Origin: Icerya purchasi
Taxonomy: Eukaryota; Arthropoda; Insecta; Hemiptera; Monophlebidae
DNA length: 64,000 bases
NCBI GenBank assembly: GCA_039619475.1
Contig: CM077115.1
Location: 510,714,815 to 510,778,814, forward strand
Direction: 5' to 3'
Part shown: in pieces, positions 33,701 through 38,086 of the stretch
How positions within the stretch are numbered: the stretch's first letter is position 1
Layout: every line of letters starts with the position of its first letter
Made by a program: the position numbers and the translations under genes
The notes under the pieces: generated by a model
What the model saw: only the letters and a program-made list of their open reading frames with translations
Databases searched by the model: none
What the model was told of the DNA's origin: nothing

Positions 33701-36349
33701 CATAATGAATACATTTTTTTATTACTGTGTAGGTTGATAAATAAGAAGTCACACCGTATAGGAAAAAGCATGTGTAAAGACTATATTATTAATTTAATAA
33801 TACCATGGAGACGCAAAAAAAGCTATTATTTATATGTGTTTGTAGTATATTAAGTTGTTTCGGTAGCTTAATCAAATTTATGGTATAAACTTTTGGTTGT
33901 ATTTTTCTTTTTTACTATATAAAATTGTGACATTTTTTCGTTATAAAATCTAATGGGGGCCGGCCTAAGAATTACGTTGTAAATTTTGATAGTTTTATAC
34001 AAAGTATAGAAGAGAAAAAGACAAAAATGTAAGCAAGAGGGGTTAAAAGGCATAGACCCCTGCGAGGCCAAAATGGCCGAGTTATATATATATATATATG
34101 TGTGTGTATATGTATATATATATTTATATATATATATATAAATAATTTAACTTTATGGATCAATCTTTTACTCTCGCAGGTGTAATAATAGCGAAAGTAC
34201 CCTCCAGGTGTTAACAACAAAACAACAACCGCATAAAAATAAACTCCGCCAGAATAATGTTACCTTTTAATAGATCACTGATAAGCACACAGAAAACTCA
34301 CTGGCGATCATACATTGAACATTTCATTGTCGATTTCGACATAATTCCCCGAACAACCATTATTACATCTATACAAAATCATTACAATATACACACACAC
34401 ACATATATATGTATATATATAAAACTAGATCCTTCGGACCTTGCCATGAGAACTCTCCTGGACCCTTTAATGCTAGTCTTTTGTAAGAATTATAAAAGAG
34501 TCGATATTTTATCGCAAAATAAAATAAATGTCTTAAAGATGTAATAAAAAAAAAAGTTACAGTTTAAACGTTATTTATATTTCGTTGCAGAATTTTCGGT
34601 CCAAAAACGGTTACGTATCCCGGCGTGAAAATGACAATTATTAATACGAGATACCTTTTAAATCATTCGAATGTATTAATCTATTCCTCTTCTCGGATAA
34701 TAAAGTCTGAAAACGCCAACAGTACAAGAAATCCTCACGGTTATTGTAGATAAGAAAAAATATTGTTACGTACCTTAAATTTAAGTACGAAAGCAGGTCC
34801 ATGCCCAGAATTTTGAATAGGCGGGGAAATTTTCTTTATATATTTATTTTATAAAAATAACAATACATTATTCACTAATATTCATACTATTAATAATTTC
34901 CATCATTTTGATTTATATATTAACAATTTACATAAATGAATTACCCCGTATATGAACATTAATAAAAATTACATATGTTATTAATTATATTCGTAATAAA
35001 AAGTTTTTCCTTAAGATATTAATGGTCTACCACTAGAAATATGGAGCATGTTTTTTTCTTTTTTCTTTTAAAGGTAAGAACACGCTAAAAGAATCATCAA
35101 TATTTATTTTAAATTTTTGATTATTTTCAAATTTTTGAATTTTTATAATAACTATTTCAGTTCTCATTATGTGTGGGTGGCGGGGGGGGTACCCCCCTTG
35201 TGGACACCGATTTGTACGAAAGGTTATTGCCTCTAGTGGGTGTTTCATGGTATTTATGTGATTATTATGTAAGACGCTTCCAGGTTTGTTATGTGAAATA
35301 ATATAAGAAAAGAAAAGTATTTTACATCGAGACTATTAGATGGTATATTCTGCGATGTGCCCTTTTTATAATAAACTATCAGTAACTGTTCTTAAAATTT
35401 ATCTCTTGTAATAAATTTAGAAACATTCATGTACGGTGTAAACTCAGCCTTTTGAAAAAAGTGTTGAAGTAATTTATTGATTACATAGCTATATCCATTA
35501 TTTTTTTTAATTGTAAGGGAAGTACACAAAAAGAGAACACGTGTGAAATGTTTCTAATATTTTTAACTGGTAATCTTATAAAATCTCTCAATCGATTTCT
35601 TTTTTTTCTTTTTTTTTGAATTGATAATTAAAATTTTGGGGATTGTTTGTGAAAATAAAGGAAAATAAATATCGCGTGATCAGCGCCTATTGAATTTTTA
35701 CAATTTATTCGGTCGCGAGCGAATATGTCGTTTTTAATGTAATTGTAGGCAAAAAAGAAGATGAATGAATACATTTTCCGTACTGTAAAATAATTTGCAA
35801 CTCGTGGAAAGGATATATTCGATGATTATTTTTACGTGTAACGTACGTGTATCTCATGTTGAAAAACTGTAAAAGGTGATTCGGCGCCGTGCGATAAGAA
35901 AGAATCGGATTATCAAAGTATCAACGAGGCAACTACTAGTGCTTTACAGCAACAGCAGCAGTATCCGAAGCCGGCCATCAACCGAACTTACTACAGTTCA
36001 GACGATGACAGCGACTACGTCAATCCGAGTTACGATCGCAAGAAAAATATACGCACGCCGAGGAAACGTCCTGGTGCCCCTTCCCCGCCGCCACGAAGAA
36101 TCAGGCGACGCCGATACCCGCATTCCGATACCGAAGACGCGGTTTTTTATACCAGCAGAACTCGGTAAGCTGCCGATGTGTGTAAATTAATCGTAAATTT
36201 CTGTTTCCGCTCGCTTCACGGCACATTCGTTTTTCAGGAACGCTCCGTCTCACTTTGGATATTTTTCTTTACTCGCACGTACTGCTGACGGCAAAGACTG
36301 GGTGCGTTGGTTGAAAAGAGCGGCGGAACAGAATGACTTTCTGCGATAG
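2582..36349 (+). CDS. Spliced gene for an unrecognised coiled-coil, basic protein (10 coding exons)
   Basis: The exons are 2582-2833, 4052-4215, 7070-7191, 15075-15121, 15254-15368, 20696-20799, 24237-24356, 28304-28361, 35876-36164 and 36238-36349. Each internal exon is bounded by AG and GT and all phases match. The joined frame is open for 460 codons and ends in TAG. Exon 1 has an acceptor-like TTTGTCTCAG, so an upstream exon may exist; otherwise ATG at 2594 is a plausible start. Residues 1-110 are helical and coiled-coil-like. Residues 140-330 are polar, with a CGEC pair near 215-220. Residues 328-423 hold a five-glutamine run, an acidic serine cluster and an arginine-rich, proline-rich stretch that could be a nuclear localisation signal. 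I do not recognise the family. A centrosomal or cytoskeletal scaffold is one possibility, not a claim. The introns (up to about 8 kb) are full of transposons, all intronic. Confidence 0.68.
2940..3207 (+). pseudogene. Decayed duplicate of exon 2 with its acceptor flank
   Basis: This stretch aligns with about 3919-4160. It shares the intron end (AGCTACCT, GCAGCACGTTAT, GTTAGTGCG, TTATCTTTCGTTTAATTTTAC) and then the start of the exon (GTAAAC, GAATTTAC, AATTTAATCAGCT). A 5-nt deletion after GTAAACG shifts the frame into a TAA within ten codons. It therefore cannot be used as an alternative exon without truncating the protein. An RTE-like fragment lies between the two copies. Confidence 0.75.
3430..3840 (-). 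pseudogene. RTE/CR1-like non-LTR retrotransposon RT C-terminal fragment
   Basis: The minus strand begins near 3835 with MSEQKTKAMVIGKSE, the lysine-rich segment (KTKxMVI) that follows the catalytic YADD in this group. It continues through ETKRTFLKLKNVLANHNL and LRRTLVKCYVFPILFCKVEV (usual form: KCYVWSVLLYGVETWT). Stops near 3690-3760 break it. It lies between the two copies of exon 2. Confidence 0.65.
4052..4215 (+). CDS. Coiled-coil gene, exon 2
   Basis: Acceptor TTTGATCAG|GTAAACG, donor AAAAG|GTATTA. Enters in phase 0 and leaves in phase 2. Encodes VNEIANLRSEFNQLITVAET, then a segment ending LELSNLKDFK. Leucine/isoleucine spacing continues the helix of exon 1. Confidence 0.78.
4216..5980. 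other. Intron 2, left part: nothing recognised
   Basis: AT-rich intronic DNA with short T tracts (for example about 4350-4367 and 4929-4960). I see no coding frame, RNA gene or clear transposon end. Confidence 0.5.
5981..6486. mobile_element. MITE with about 25-bp terminal inverted repeats
   Basis: The left end (5981-6008) has AGGTAAGATAAGGTGGGG followed by TAATTCCGAT. The right end (6463-6486) has ATCGGAATTACC followed by CCATCTTACCTT, the inverted form with a small indel. GTGGGGTAATTCCGAT occurs once more inside, near 6272-6287. No coding capacity, so it is a non-autonomous DNA element. I could not identify a target duplication with confidence. Confidence 0.65.
7070..7191 (+). CDS. Coiled-coil gene, exon 3
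   Basis: Acceptor TTTTAAAATCAG|G, donor CTTACG|GTACAA. It takes the single leading base needed after exon 2 (phase 2) and leaves in phase 1. It reads LPKEKRVIRNASIENKPAAI, LKTISPTETTKSF and QHGGSTY. It was found because its phases fit between exons 2 and 4, which do not fit each other directly. Confidence 0.72.
7192..8761. other. Intron 3, left part: no gene recognised
   Basis: AT-rich DNA. Around 8190-8230 is CAGGGGCGCAACAACGAGGGG followed by TCCCAAGG, with a GCGCCCACT motif near 8481. This resembles ends of non-autonomous hAT elements, but I could not pair ends and target duplications. Confidence 0.35.
8762..8990 (-). mobile_element. SINE-like repeat, copy A
   Basis: The reverse complement matches copy B (14379-14611). 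It runs from GTTTAGAATTGAGATTA through CAGCTGACCGCGCACAATGC and an alternating purine-pyrimidine GC/AC stretch. It continues through AAAGAGACAGAGAGAAA to CCGCGTTAAAGAACTT. The A-rich end lies at the left (poly-T at about 8755-8768 on the plus strand), so the repeat is in minus orientation. No protein coding. I could not confirm tRNA-type promoter boxes. Confidence 0.6.
9100..9215 (+). pseudogene. RTE-like retrotransposon, extreme C-terminus of ORF
   Basis: The frame ends LNWIRKAQDRNEQKSLGKAY, then VQQWEWYRAKS and a stop. This is the typical last stretch of RTE-type polyproteins (AxDRxxWRxLGEAYVQQW). Only the final 35 residues remain, as expected of a 5'-truncated insertion. Confidence 0.65.
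9217..10459. other. Intronic DNA with no confident feature
   Basis: AT-rich. A 77-codon frame at 10055-10288 has no family resemblance and no good splice sites that fit the gene's phases, so I do not call it. Confidence 0.4.
10460..10834. mobile_element. hAT-type MITE, copy A, with 8-bp target duplication
   Basis: GTAAACAC occurs at 10460-10467 and 10827-10834. Between them the element starts CAAGAGCGTCGCCAGC and ends GCTGGCGACGTCCACG, inverted at most positions. The interior shares GAGTTATAGGAAAAATAAAA, GTAAAGGCTTAATATTTTAT and TTTCAAGGCTCCAGGGGG with copy B at 19972-20239. The 8-bp duplication and GGCGACG-type ends are typical of hAT. No transposase, so it is non-autonomous. Confidence 0.85.
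10835..12459. other. Intronic repeat-like DNA, not resolved
   Basis: TACAGGGTGTCCAAAATCAC at about 11054 resembles the terminal sequence of widely dispersed insect repeats, but I could not find its partner end. No supported coding sequence in this stretch. Confidence 0.3.
12460..12680 (+). pseudogene. RTE-like retrotransposon 3' end with (GAT)n tail
   Basis: The frame reads LMKTIIEGEIYEKQPVGRPR, a stop, then LKDLECSSYAELKRLAERRK and EWRDVTKQFSD before a stop. This is the C-terminus of the same retrotransposon group as 48970-49330 (IIEGK-RGRPR, then SYxELKxLAxDRKEWR). It ends in GATGATGATGATG, a trinucleotide 3' tail typical of RTE/CR1-type insertions. Confidence 0.72.
12825..13440 (+). pseudogene. 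Jockey-clade reverse transcriptase remnant
   Basis: The translation includes AVPQGSALGPLSYLLFTYDM, then ATFADDMKIMATHENPEKS. These are RT motifs 4 and 5; FADD is the catalytic aspartate pair. A VKYLGVHLE block follows near 13215. Several stops and frameshifts break the frame and the 5' part is missing. It is more diverged from the two Jockey copies at 39.6 and 58.6 kb than they are from each other. Confidence 0.75.
13441..13835. mobile_element. Non-autonomous element, second copy of the 34794-35214 family
   Basis: It shares about 380 bp with 34830-35214, including ACTAATATTCATACTATTAA, TTCCATCATTTTGATTTATA, GTATATGAACATTAATAAAA and CCTTAAGATATTAATG. It ends in a G/C-rich stretch with GTGGACACGG. 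The left end abuts the Jockey remnant and seems truncated. No coding sequence. Confidence 0.65.
13935..14375. repeat. Pair of about 140-bp direct repeats
   Basis: About 13955-14085 and 14245-14375 share CTTTTTTGAACTTTTC, GTTTCGTTAAAGAAAT, AAATACG, ATATATCACA and a run of A before ACAAATATTT/ACATTTTG. The offset is about 300 bp. The second unit runs directly into SINE-like copy B. I see no coding function. Confidence 0.55.
14379..14641 (+). mobile_element. SINE-like repeat, copy B, with poly(A)
   Basis: Same sequence as copy A in the opposite orientation. It runs from TTTAGAATTGAGATTATGCA to GCGTTAAAGAACTTCGTTCC and ends in about 31 A residues (14610-14640). Internal (CA)n and (GA)n tracts differ in length from copy A. 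The poly(A) end suggests retrotransposition. No ORF. Confidence 0.65.
15075..15121 (+). CDS. Coiled-coil gene, exon 4 (47 nt)
   Basis: Acceptor GTTATTACAG|AA, donor GAGAAG|GTAAGT, both strong. It enters in phase 1 and leaves in phase 0, giving ETKSGSRGVLSQLIEK across the junction. Only 132 bp of intron separates it from exon 5. Confidence 0.78.
15254..15368 (+). CDS. Coiled-coil gene, exon 5
   Basis: Acceptor TTCGATAG|GTGCG, donor ATGG|GTGAGA. Enters in phase 0, leaves in phase 1. Encodes VRKSPVTDVLKERSKSEDRT, KECGECRELLRQKSVNVM. The CGEC pair is the only cysteine cluster of the protein. The run is strongly charged and helical. Confidence 0.8.
15369..17361. other. Intron 5, left part: nothing recognised
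   Basis: AT-rich, with T or A tracts at about 16663-16687 and 17158-17174. No coding similarity, RNA gene or transposon end that I can support. Confidence 0.45.
17362..19640. mobile_element. TIR element with CACAG ends and TTA target duplication
   Basis: The element is 17365-19637. The left end is CACAGCGCAACA and the reverse complement of the right end is CACAGGGCAACA (11 of 12 identical). Both are flanked by TTA (17362-17364 and 19638-19640). About 100 bp inward both ends carry a second matching block, AGATCTAGTTTTTGAGATAC on the left and AGCTCTAGTTTTCGAGATAC inverted on the right, after a shared GAACTG...ATTTTTGG region. The broken minus-strand ORF lies inside. CACxR-type ends with a 3-bp duplication resemble the CMC (CACTA/Mirage/Chapaev) group, but I cannot assign the class. 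Confidence 0.75.
17569..19300 (-). pseudogene. Broken ORF of a widespread arthropod protein family, inside the CACAG element
   Basis: On the minus strand the translation starts near 19290 with CFYVFCYLCGEYTLKESRKP. It continues with VCKTCVEHWRQW, FRVAMVWREPRNHHYDDCYF-C and YPDLNSAKKPVSHLHEI. Later segments include NDCNKYGAIPIIGHF, LHITLGLLKQFTKALNRDGL, FPGISMEKLKACIFDGPQIQ, NFLGNHKAENY and YSEEQQERFHQDIRTMEERY, then QGRWDTHMLADYCWSL. I recall these motifs, in this order, from a multi-copy family of uncharacterised arthropod and cnidarian proteins of about 550-700 residues. Paired cysteines at the N-terminus suggest zinc binding. Stops near 19163, 18670-18720, 18290 and 17990, plus frameshifts, make this copy inactive. 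The function is unknown. Its position between inverted repeats suggests a transposition protein, as inference only. Confidence 0.7.
19964..20247. mobile_element. hAT-type MITE, copy B, with 8-bp target duplication
   Basis: The element 19972-20239 is flanked by TTTCCCAG on the left and TTTCTCAG on the right (7 of 8 identical). It starts CAAGGGTGTCGCTAGC and ends GCTGGCGACGCTCATG. The interior matches copy A at 10468-10826 but lacks about 90 bp and has a longer G run near the left end (19987-20006). It lies in the same host gene as copy A, in a different intron. Confidence 0.82.
20696..20799 (+). CDS. Coiled-coil gene, exon 6
   Basis: Acceptor AATATTTTTACAG|AT, donor TGTCAG|GTATAA. It supplies the two leading bases needed after exon 5 and leaves in phase 0. 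It reads GNVGRSRGRRVSNLYHSFGG, YRNRIMKSSSTECQ, which is basic and rich in serine and arginine. Without it, exons 5 and 7 cannot be joined because exon 7 would hit a stop. Confidence 0.75.
20800..21846. other. Intron 6, left part: AT microsatellite, otherwise nothing recognised
   Basis: A TATATAGA-type imperfect microsatellite lies at about 20812-20848. The rest is AT-rich with no supported feature. Confidence 0.45.
21847..23145 (-). mobile_element. Mariner-family element, inactive copy 1
   Basis: The body is defined by the minus-strand transposase at 21916-22978. GTCTAAAAAAAATAATACTA near 21847 is a candidate left end, of the form seen in mariner-type elements. The right end, near 23100-23145, is not clear because the inverted repeat is degraded. 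It lies within an intron in antisense to the host gene. Confidence 0.6.
21916..22978 (-). pseudogene. Mariner transposase pseudogene
   Basis: The N-terminus (MELTLHQQVCIKFCIKNGLN) leads into the paired helix-turn-helix region, with FRNGCESVEDDERSGRPS and LGLRRVAAKLVPKDL. A frameshift near 22620 moves to a frame with the catalytic part. This has DEVSVYEYD for the first aspartate, VFIDYNGVVHHEF for the second and HVNNASSHNV for the third. The usual third motif is HxDNAxxH, so here asparagine replaces the catalytic aspartate. A further frame change lies near 22240-22290. The full length matches the usual 340-350 residues, but the protein could not cut DNA. Confidence 0.85.
23640..23950 (+). repeat. 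Dispersed repeat with GGCCAAAATGGCC motif, copy 1
   Basis: It shares AAGAATTACGTTGTAAATTT, AGAAGAGAAAGAGAC, GGGGCATAGTCCCTTGCGAG and GCCAAAATGGCCGAGTTA with copies at about 31555-31800 (minus) and 33780-34090 (plus). It ends in a TATATA-rich stretch in all three. Two tandem-like ATGTCxCAATTTTATGTAACG units lie at 23640-23770. No ORF. Confidence 0.65.
24237..24356 (+). CDS. Coiled-coil gene, exon 7
   Basis: Acceptor TTTTTATTTTTAG|GAC. I use donor AAAGAT|GTAAAT (phase 0), because it fits exon 8. A second donor 37 bp on (AATAAAG|GTTTCT, phase 1) would keep the frame open but does not fit. Encodes DRGRIEKSPELSCHYVQPKS, DKFAEFILQQHARSADKTKD. Confidence 0.72.
24535..24565. repeat. Poly-A tract
   Basis: About 22 A residues after GGTTCAGACT. 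It may be the tail of a degraded retroelement, but I cannot define one. Confidence 0.6.
24701..25170 (-). pseudogene. hAT transposase C-terminal (dimerisation) fragment
   Basis: Minus-strand frames give VSRKDRSNTIECLCETANIF, VKSDAKEFSNEYEVW, then after a frame change LIIILVTFPVSTGISERSFS, NLKRLKTYLQNKMGNERLTG, LALMSVHRDLA. The P-V-S-x-x-x-x-E-R-x-F-S-x-L-K-x-I-K-x-x-x-R-x-x-M-x-x-x-R-L block is the hallmark of the hAT C-terminal domain. The missing N-terminus and the frameshift near 24930 make it non-functional. Near 25500-25550 is a C-rich stretch ending CATGCTACTG that may be the element's end. Confidence 0.75.
25200..28303. other. Intron 7, right part: nothing recognised
   Basis: This stretch has purine-rich tracts (25790-26090) and T tracts (26130-26155). 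Short frames here have no family resemblance. I see no RNA gene or bounded transposon. Confidence 0.45.
28304..28361 (+). CDS. Coiled-coil gene, exon 8 (58 nt)
   Basis: Donor GAGAAAAG|GTAAGC is very strong and leaves in phase 1, matching exon 9. The acceptor that keeps the frame open is GCGCGAG|CAA. The better-looking upstream CGATTTCAG at 28289 puts TAA in this frame. Reads QNYRLFNNPSYKKAVTSRK. The open frame runs on to 28474, so retention of the intron start would extend it by about 38 residues. The acceptor is the weakest point of the model. Confidence 0.6.
28362..30137. other. Intron 8, left part: no confident feature
   Basis: A possible small exon (TGTTTTCAG at 28655, open to CCAA|GTATAA near 28732) does not fit the phases of exons 8 and 9, so it is not included. 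The rest is AT-rich. Confidence 0.4.
30138..30177. repeat. (AT)n microsatellite
   Basis: TA dinucleotide run of about 38 bp. Confidence 0.95.
30655..31460 (-). pseudogene. I-clade retrotransposon 3' end: RNase H, C-terminal domain and 3' UTR
   Basis: The minus-strand frame ending near 30769 carries IEFLWIPGHIGIEGNERVDK, the last RNase H motif. A C-terminal zinc-like region follows (SPLCPLHPPGNNYICDANHV, FFECSAL), then a stop. The 3' UTR contains a poly-A plus (AT)n stretch (30716-30755 on the plus strand). It then has GCCAATGCTCTTGGTTAGCG and AGCCCAC followed by A-rich sequence at about 30660-30678. The 54537-55153 copy ends the same way (GTCAATGCCGCTGGCGCGCC, CACAAAAA), so they are one family. 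The upstream part is missing, so it is a 5'-truncated insertion in intron 8, antisense to the gene. Confidence 0.8.
31555..31830 (-). repeat. Dispersed GGCCAAAATGGCC repeat, copy 2
   Basis: Inverted relative to copies 1 and 3. It has CGGCCACTTTGGCCTCGCAA, AGCTATGCCCCTTGACCCCT and TACAACATAATTCTTAGGTC, then GGCCCCCATTAGATTTT. Towards 31760-31790 it shares TACCGAAACAACTTAA with copy 3. A TATATA stretch flanks its GGCC end, as in the other copies. Confidence 0.65.
32665..32705 (+). repeat. (TTTGAA)n tail of a probable retroelement
   Basis: GAATAAACGATTTGAATTTG is followed by further TTTGAA units and AATAATAATAATAA. Hexamer tails after an AATAAA-like signal are seen at the 3' ends of some non-LTR elements. 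I cannot define the body of the element upstream. Confidence 0.4.
32718..33176. mobile_element. Fold-back element with about 175-bp arms
   Basis: The left arm (about 32718-32890) and right arm (about 33005-33176) are inverted copies. Shared blocks include CATCAAAAAC, TTAATTTTAAAAG, GTTCAATATTAAGAATAT, TGGTTATCGA, AATTGAGATCTAAATGG, CAAGTTCTGTAGATGATC and AAATTTATTTATAAGAACAT. The spacer is about 115 bp. No coding sequence. Confidence 0.75.
33180..33770. repeat. Large palindrome with outer and inner inverted arms
   Basis: Outer arms at about 33190-33295 and 33650-33765 share CTTATTxATCAACCT, TATGTTTCC and CCGCCACCGAAC. Inner arms meet at 33480 and share ATATTACAAACGTTAAATAA, TTTTTTCTAATG and CCTAAGAATTAC. 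The inner arms contain the GGCCxGCCTAAGAATTAC block of the dispersed repeat. The minus-strand frame at 33528-33752 looks protein-like (SNSEEFFTFIRDDTPFGSKM), but I do not recognise it; the left arm holds a broken copy. Confidence 0.65.
33780..34090 (+). repeat. Dispersed GGCCAAAATGGCC repeat, copy 3
   Basis: Contains TTAAGTTGTTTCGGTAGCTT, TAATGGGGGCCGGCCTAAGA, ATTACGTTGTAAATTTTGAT, AGAAGAGAAAAAGAC and TGCGAGGCCAAAATGGCCGA. It ends in TATATA with TGTGTG. It is the best preserved of the three and abuts the palindrome. Confidence 0.65.
34786..35222. mobile_element. Non-autonomous hAT-like element with 8-bp target duplication
   Basis: TACGAAAG flanks both sides (34786-34793 and 35215-35222). The body (34794-35214) starts CAGGTCCATGCCC and ends GTGGACACCGATTTG, only loosely inverted. 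The AT-rich interior matches 13441-13835. The 8-bp duplication and CA...TG ends suggest hAT. The G run near 35181-35190 is next to the right end. Confidence 0.7.
35876..36164 (+). CDS. Coiled-coil gene, exon 9
   Basis: Acceptor CTGTAAAAG|GT, donor ACTCG|GTAAGC. Enters in phase 1, leaves in phase 2. It is the longest exon and distinctly GC-richer than its flanks. Encodes GDSAPCDKKESDYQSINEAT, then ALQQQQQYPKPAINRTYYSS, DDDSDYVNPSYDRKKNIRTP and RKRPGAPSPPPRRIRRRRYP, ending HSDTEDAVFYTSRT. Probably disordered, with a candidate basic nuclear localisation signal. Confidence 0.85.
36238..36349 (+). CDS. Coiled-coil gene, exon 10 (terminal, with stop)
   Basis: Acceptor TTCGTTTTTCAG|G, only 73 bp after the exon 9 donor. 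The single leading base fits phase 2. Reads NAPSHFGYFSLLARTADGKD, WVRWLKRAAEQNDFLR, then TAG at 36347-36349. The short intron and clean acceptor make this the most likely normal end. No clear AATAAA follows before the hAT insertion at 36543. Confidence 0.72.
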
Positions 36350-36889
36350 AGTTAGCGAAGGAAGTACAGATGAAAATGAAACACGATTCGGCGTATACAA
36401 GTCTACAGAAGTACTAACTAGTAGTACTCGCGTATAAACCTAAGAATGAGGAACACACAGAAATAACGTTACGACAAGCCTGAACTAGAATTAACACAGA
36501 GGCAATCGACATAGGGGACCTTTCAGTATTCGATCAAATAGATCAGTGTCTTTCAAAGTGTGAGTCGCGACCCCTTGGGGTTCGCCGATTACAAATAATA
36601 AATTGAAAAAAAAAAAAAAACACGAATAAAATTGAATGATTTATTAAAAATTAAAAACCACACAAAATCAAGTATGAAATGTTTTTAGTTACTTATCATT
36701 AATTAATTAGATGGGTGTACCTGTTTTTCTTTTACTAATTTGTTAAAACGTGGTTGTATTTTTTTTATATGCAAACGATTAAATCCTGTTTTAATTCCAT
36801 TTTGTTTCTATATTTATTTTTTAAATGTACCATTGACGAGAACGTTAATTCACACATGTAGGATGTCGCAAATGATACCATTAAACTCC

Positions 36890-37860
36890 TCAGAGCTTCC
36901 CTAGCAAGTTTCGTCTGATACGGAATTCTTTAATCTTCTGTGAATTAAATTCCACTTTAAGCATCCCGTCAGACGCAAGATTTATGAGTTTTTCTTTCAT
37001 CGTTGTAGTAAGTTTAGCTAGTTCTAACGGCTTTTCCATAAAATGATTAAGGATCCATCTTTGTCCATCATCATATTTGGTTTCTGGAAAGTAATTTAAT
37101 AGTTGGTCTTTCAAATTTTGCAATCCTACAGTCATATTAAAAATTTCAACGTTAATTTTCACCGATTGACCACTTGAAATCTCTTCAATAATTTGTTCAA
37201 CACAAGGAAATGACTGCAAACACATTTTTCTTCACGCAAGTTATCCATAAAAGAATTTTTTAAACGAACACACTGATTTTTTATCCTTTGCTGTTAGAAT
37301 TATGTATGCTATGACCGTGTTTATGAACTCACTAAACACACAGAGACACAAGGGTGGATGTGGCGCGATGTTTTTCCCCCTTGTTGTGATGTTATTGTGT
37401 AAACAACATTTTTGATAATTTCTGAATATGTTTTTGGAATTTTTATTAATACTGTCACGTTTTTGAAACTGAAAACTATCTTTTCTGATGCGATTATTTT
37501 TGTGTTTGTAAATCTCCGTTGGTTCTCTGATATTTGGAGGTCTCACTTTCTGCACTTGGAATATTTGCATTTTCCTAATCTATTCATTTCTTGCAATTTT
37601 CTACATTTAAGATCCAGTTTGTTGTGGATATGCTGGTGAAAAGTTATATCACATGAAAACTCACCCATTGTCAGTTGTTCAATTGCAGTGATATGAGTTC
37701 ATGACAAAAGATGCAGTACCACCTACAACTGGTGCAAGTTTTTTGGCTAACCATTTTTGGACAGCTCATAAGTAGGTGACTCAGTACCGGCAAAGAAGGG
37801 AATATCTCCTGTATTTGTTGACAGGCCATAAAATTTCGGTATTTTTGGATCACTTTGTAG
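36890..37860 (-). pseudogene. hAT transposase remnant (SCAND3/ZBED-like)
   Basis: The minus-strand frame at 36890-37225 reads FPCVEQIIEEISSGQSVKIN, LQNLKDQLLNYFPETKYDDG, QRWILNHFMEKPLELAKLTT and KEKLINLASDGMLKVEFNSQ. I recognise this from domesticated and free hAT transposases of the SCAND3/ZBED5/GTF2IRD2-like set, just before the C-terminal dimerisation block. Upstream minus-strand frames at 37241-37570 and 37671-37853 may be earlier parts but are too degraded to align. The hATC block itself is absent. Confidence 0.65.
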
Positions 37861-37892
37861 CAACGATTTCTCTGTTAAATCCGTTTCGGTTC

Positions 37893-38086
37893 ATAATAAC
37901 AAAAATAATAACCGGCTAACCGAAAGACAATTAATAATAATTTTTAATACAAGGTTCAAAATGAAACTCAATTAACAACGTTGAATACATAACCAAGTTA
38001 ATTCGGTAAGTTTCTCATTTTGAACCCTGTATTATTAATTATATTATGTTTTTTCTTTCGGTTACCCGGTTATTATTAACGATTTA
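37893..38086. repeat. Inverted repeat inside the hAT element
   Basis: Arms of about 75 bp share ATAATAACCGG, CCGAAAGA, AATTAATAATA, ATACAxGGTTCAAAATGA and are separated by about 45 bp. This is a small fold-back element or a stem within the hAT. No ORF. Confidence 0.65.
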
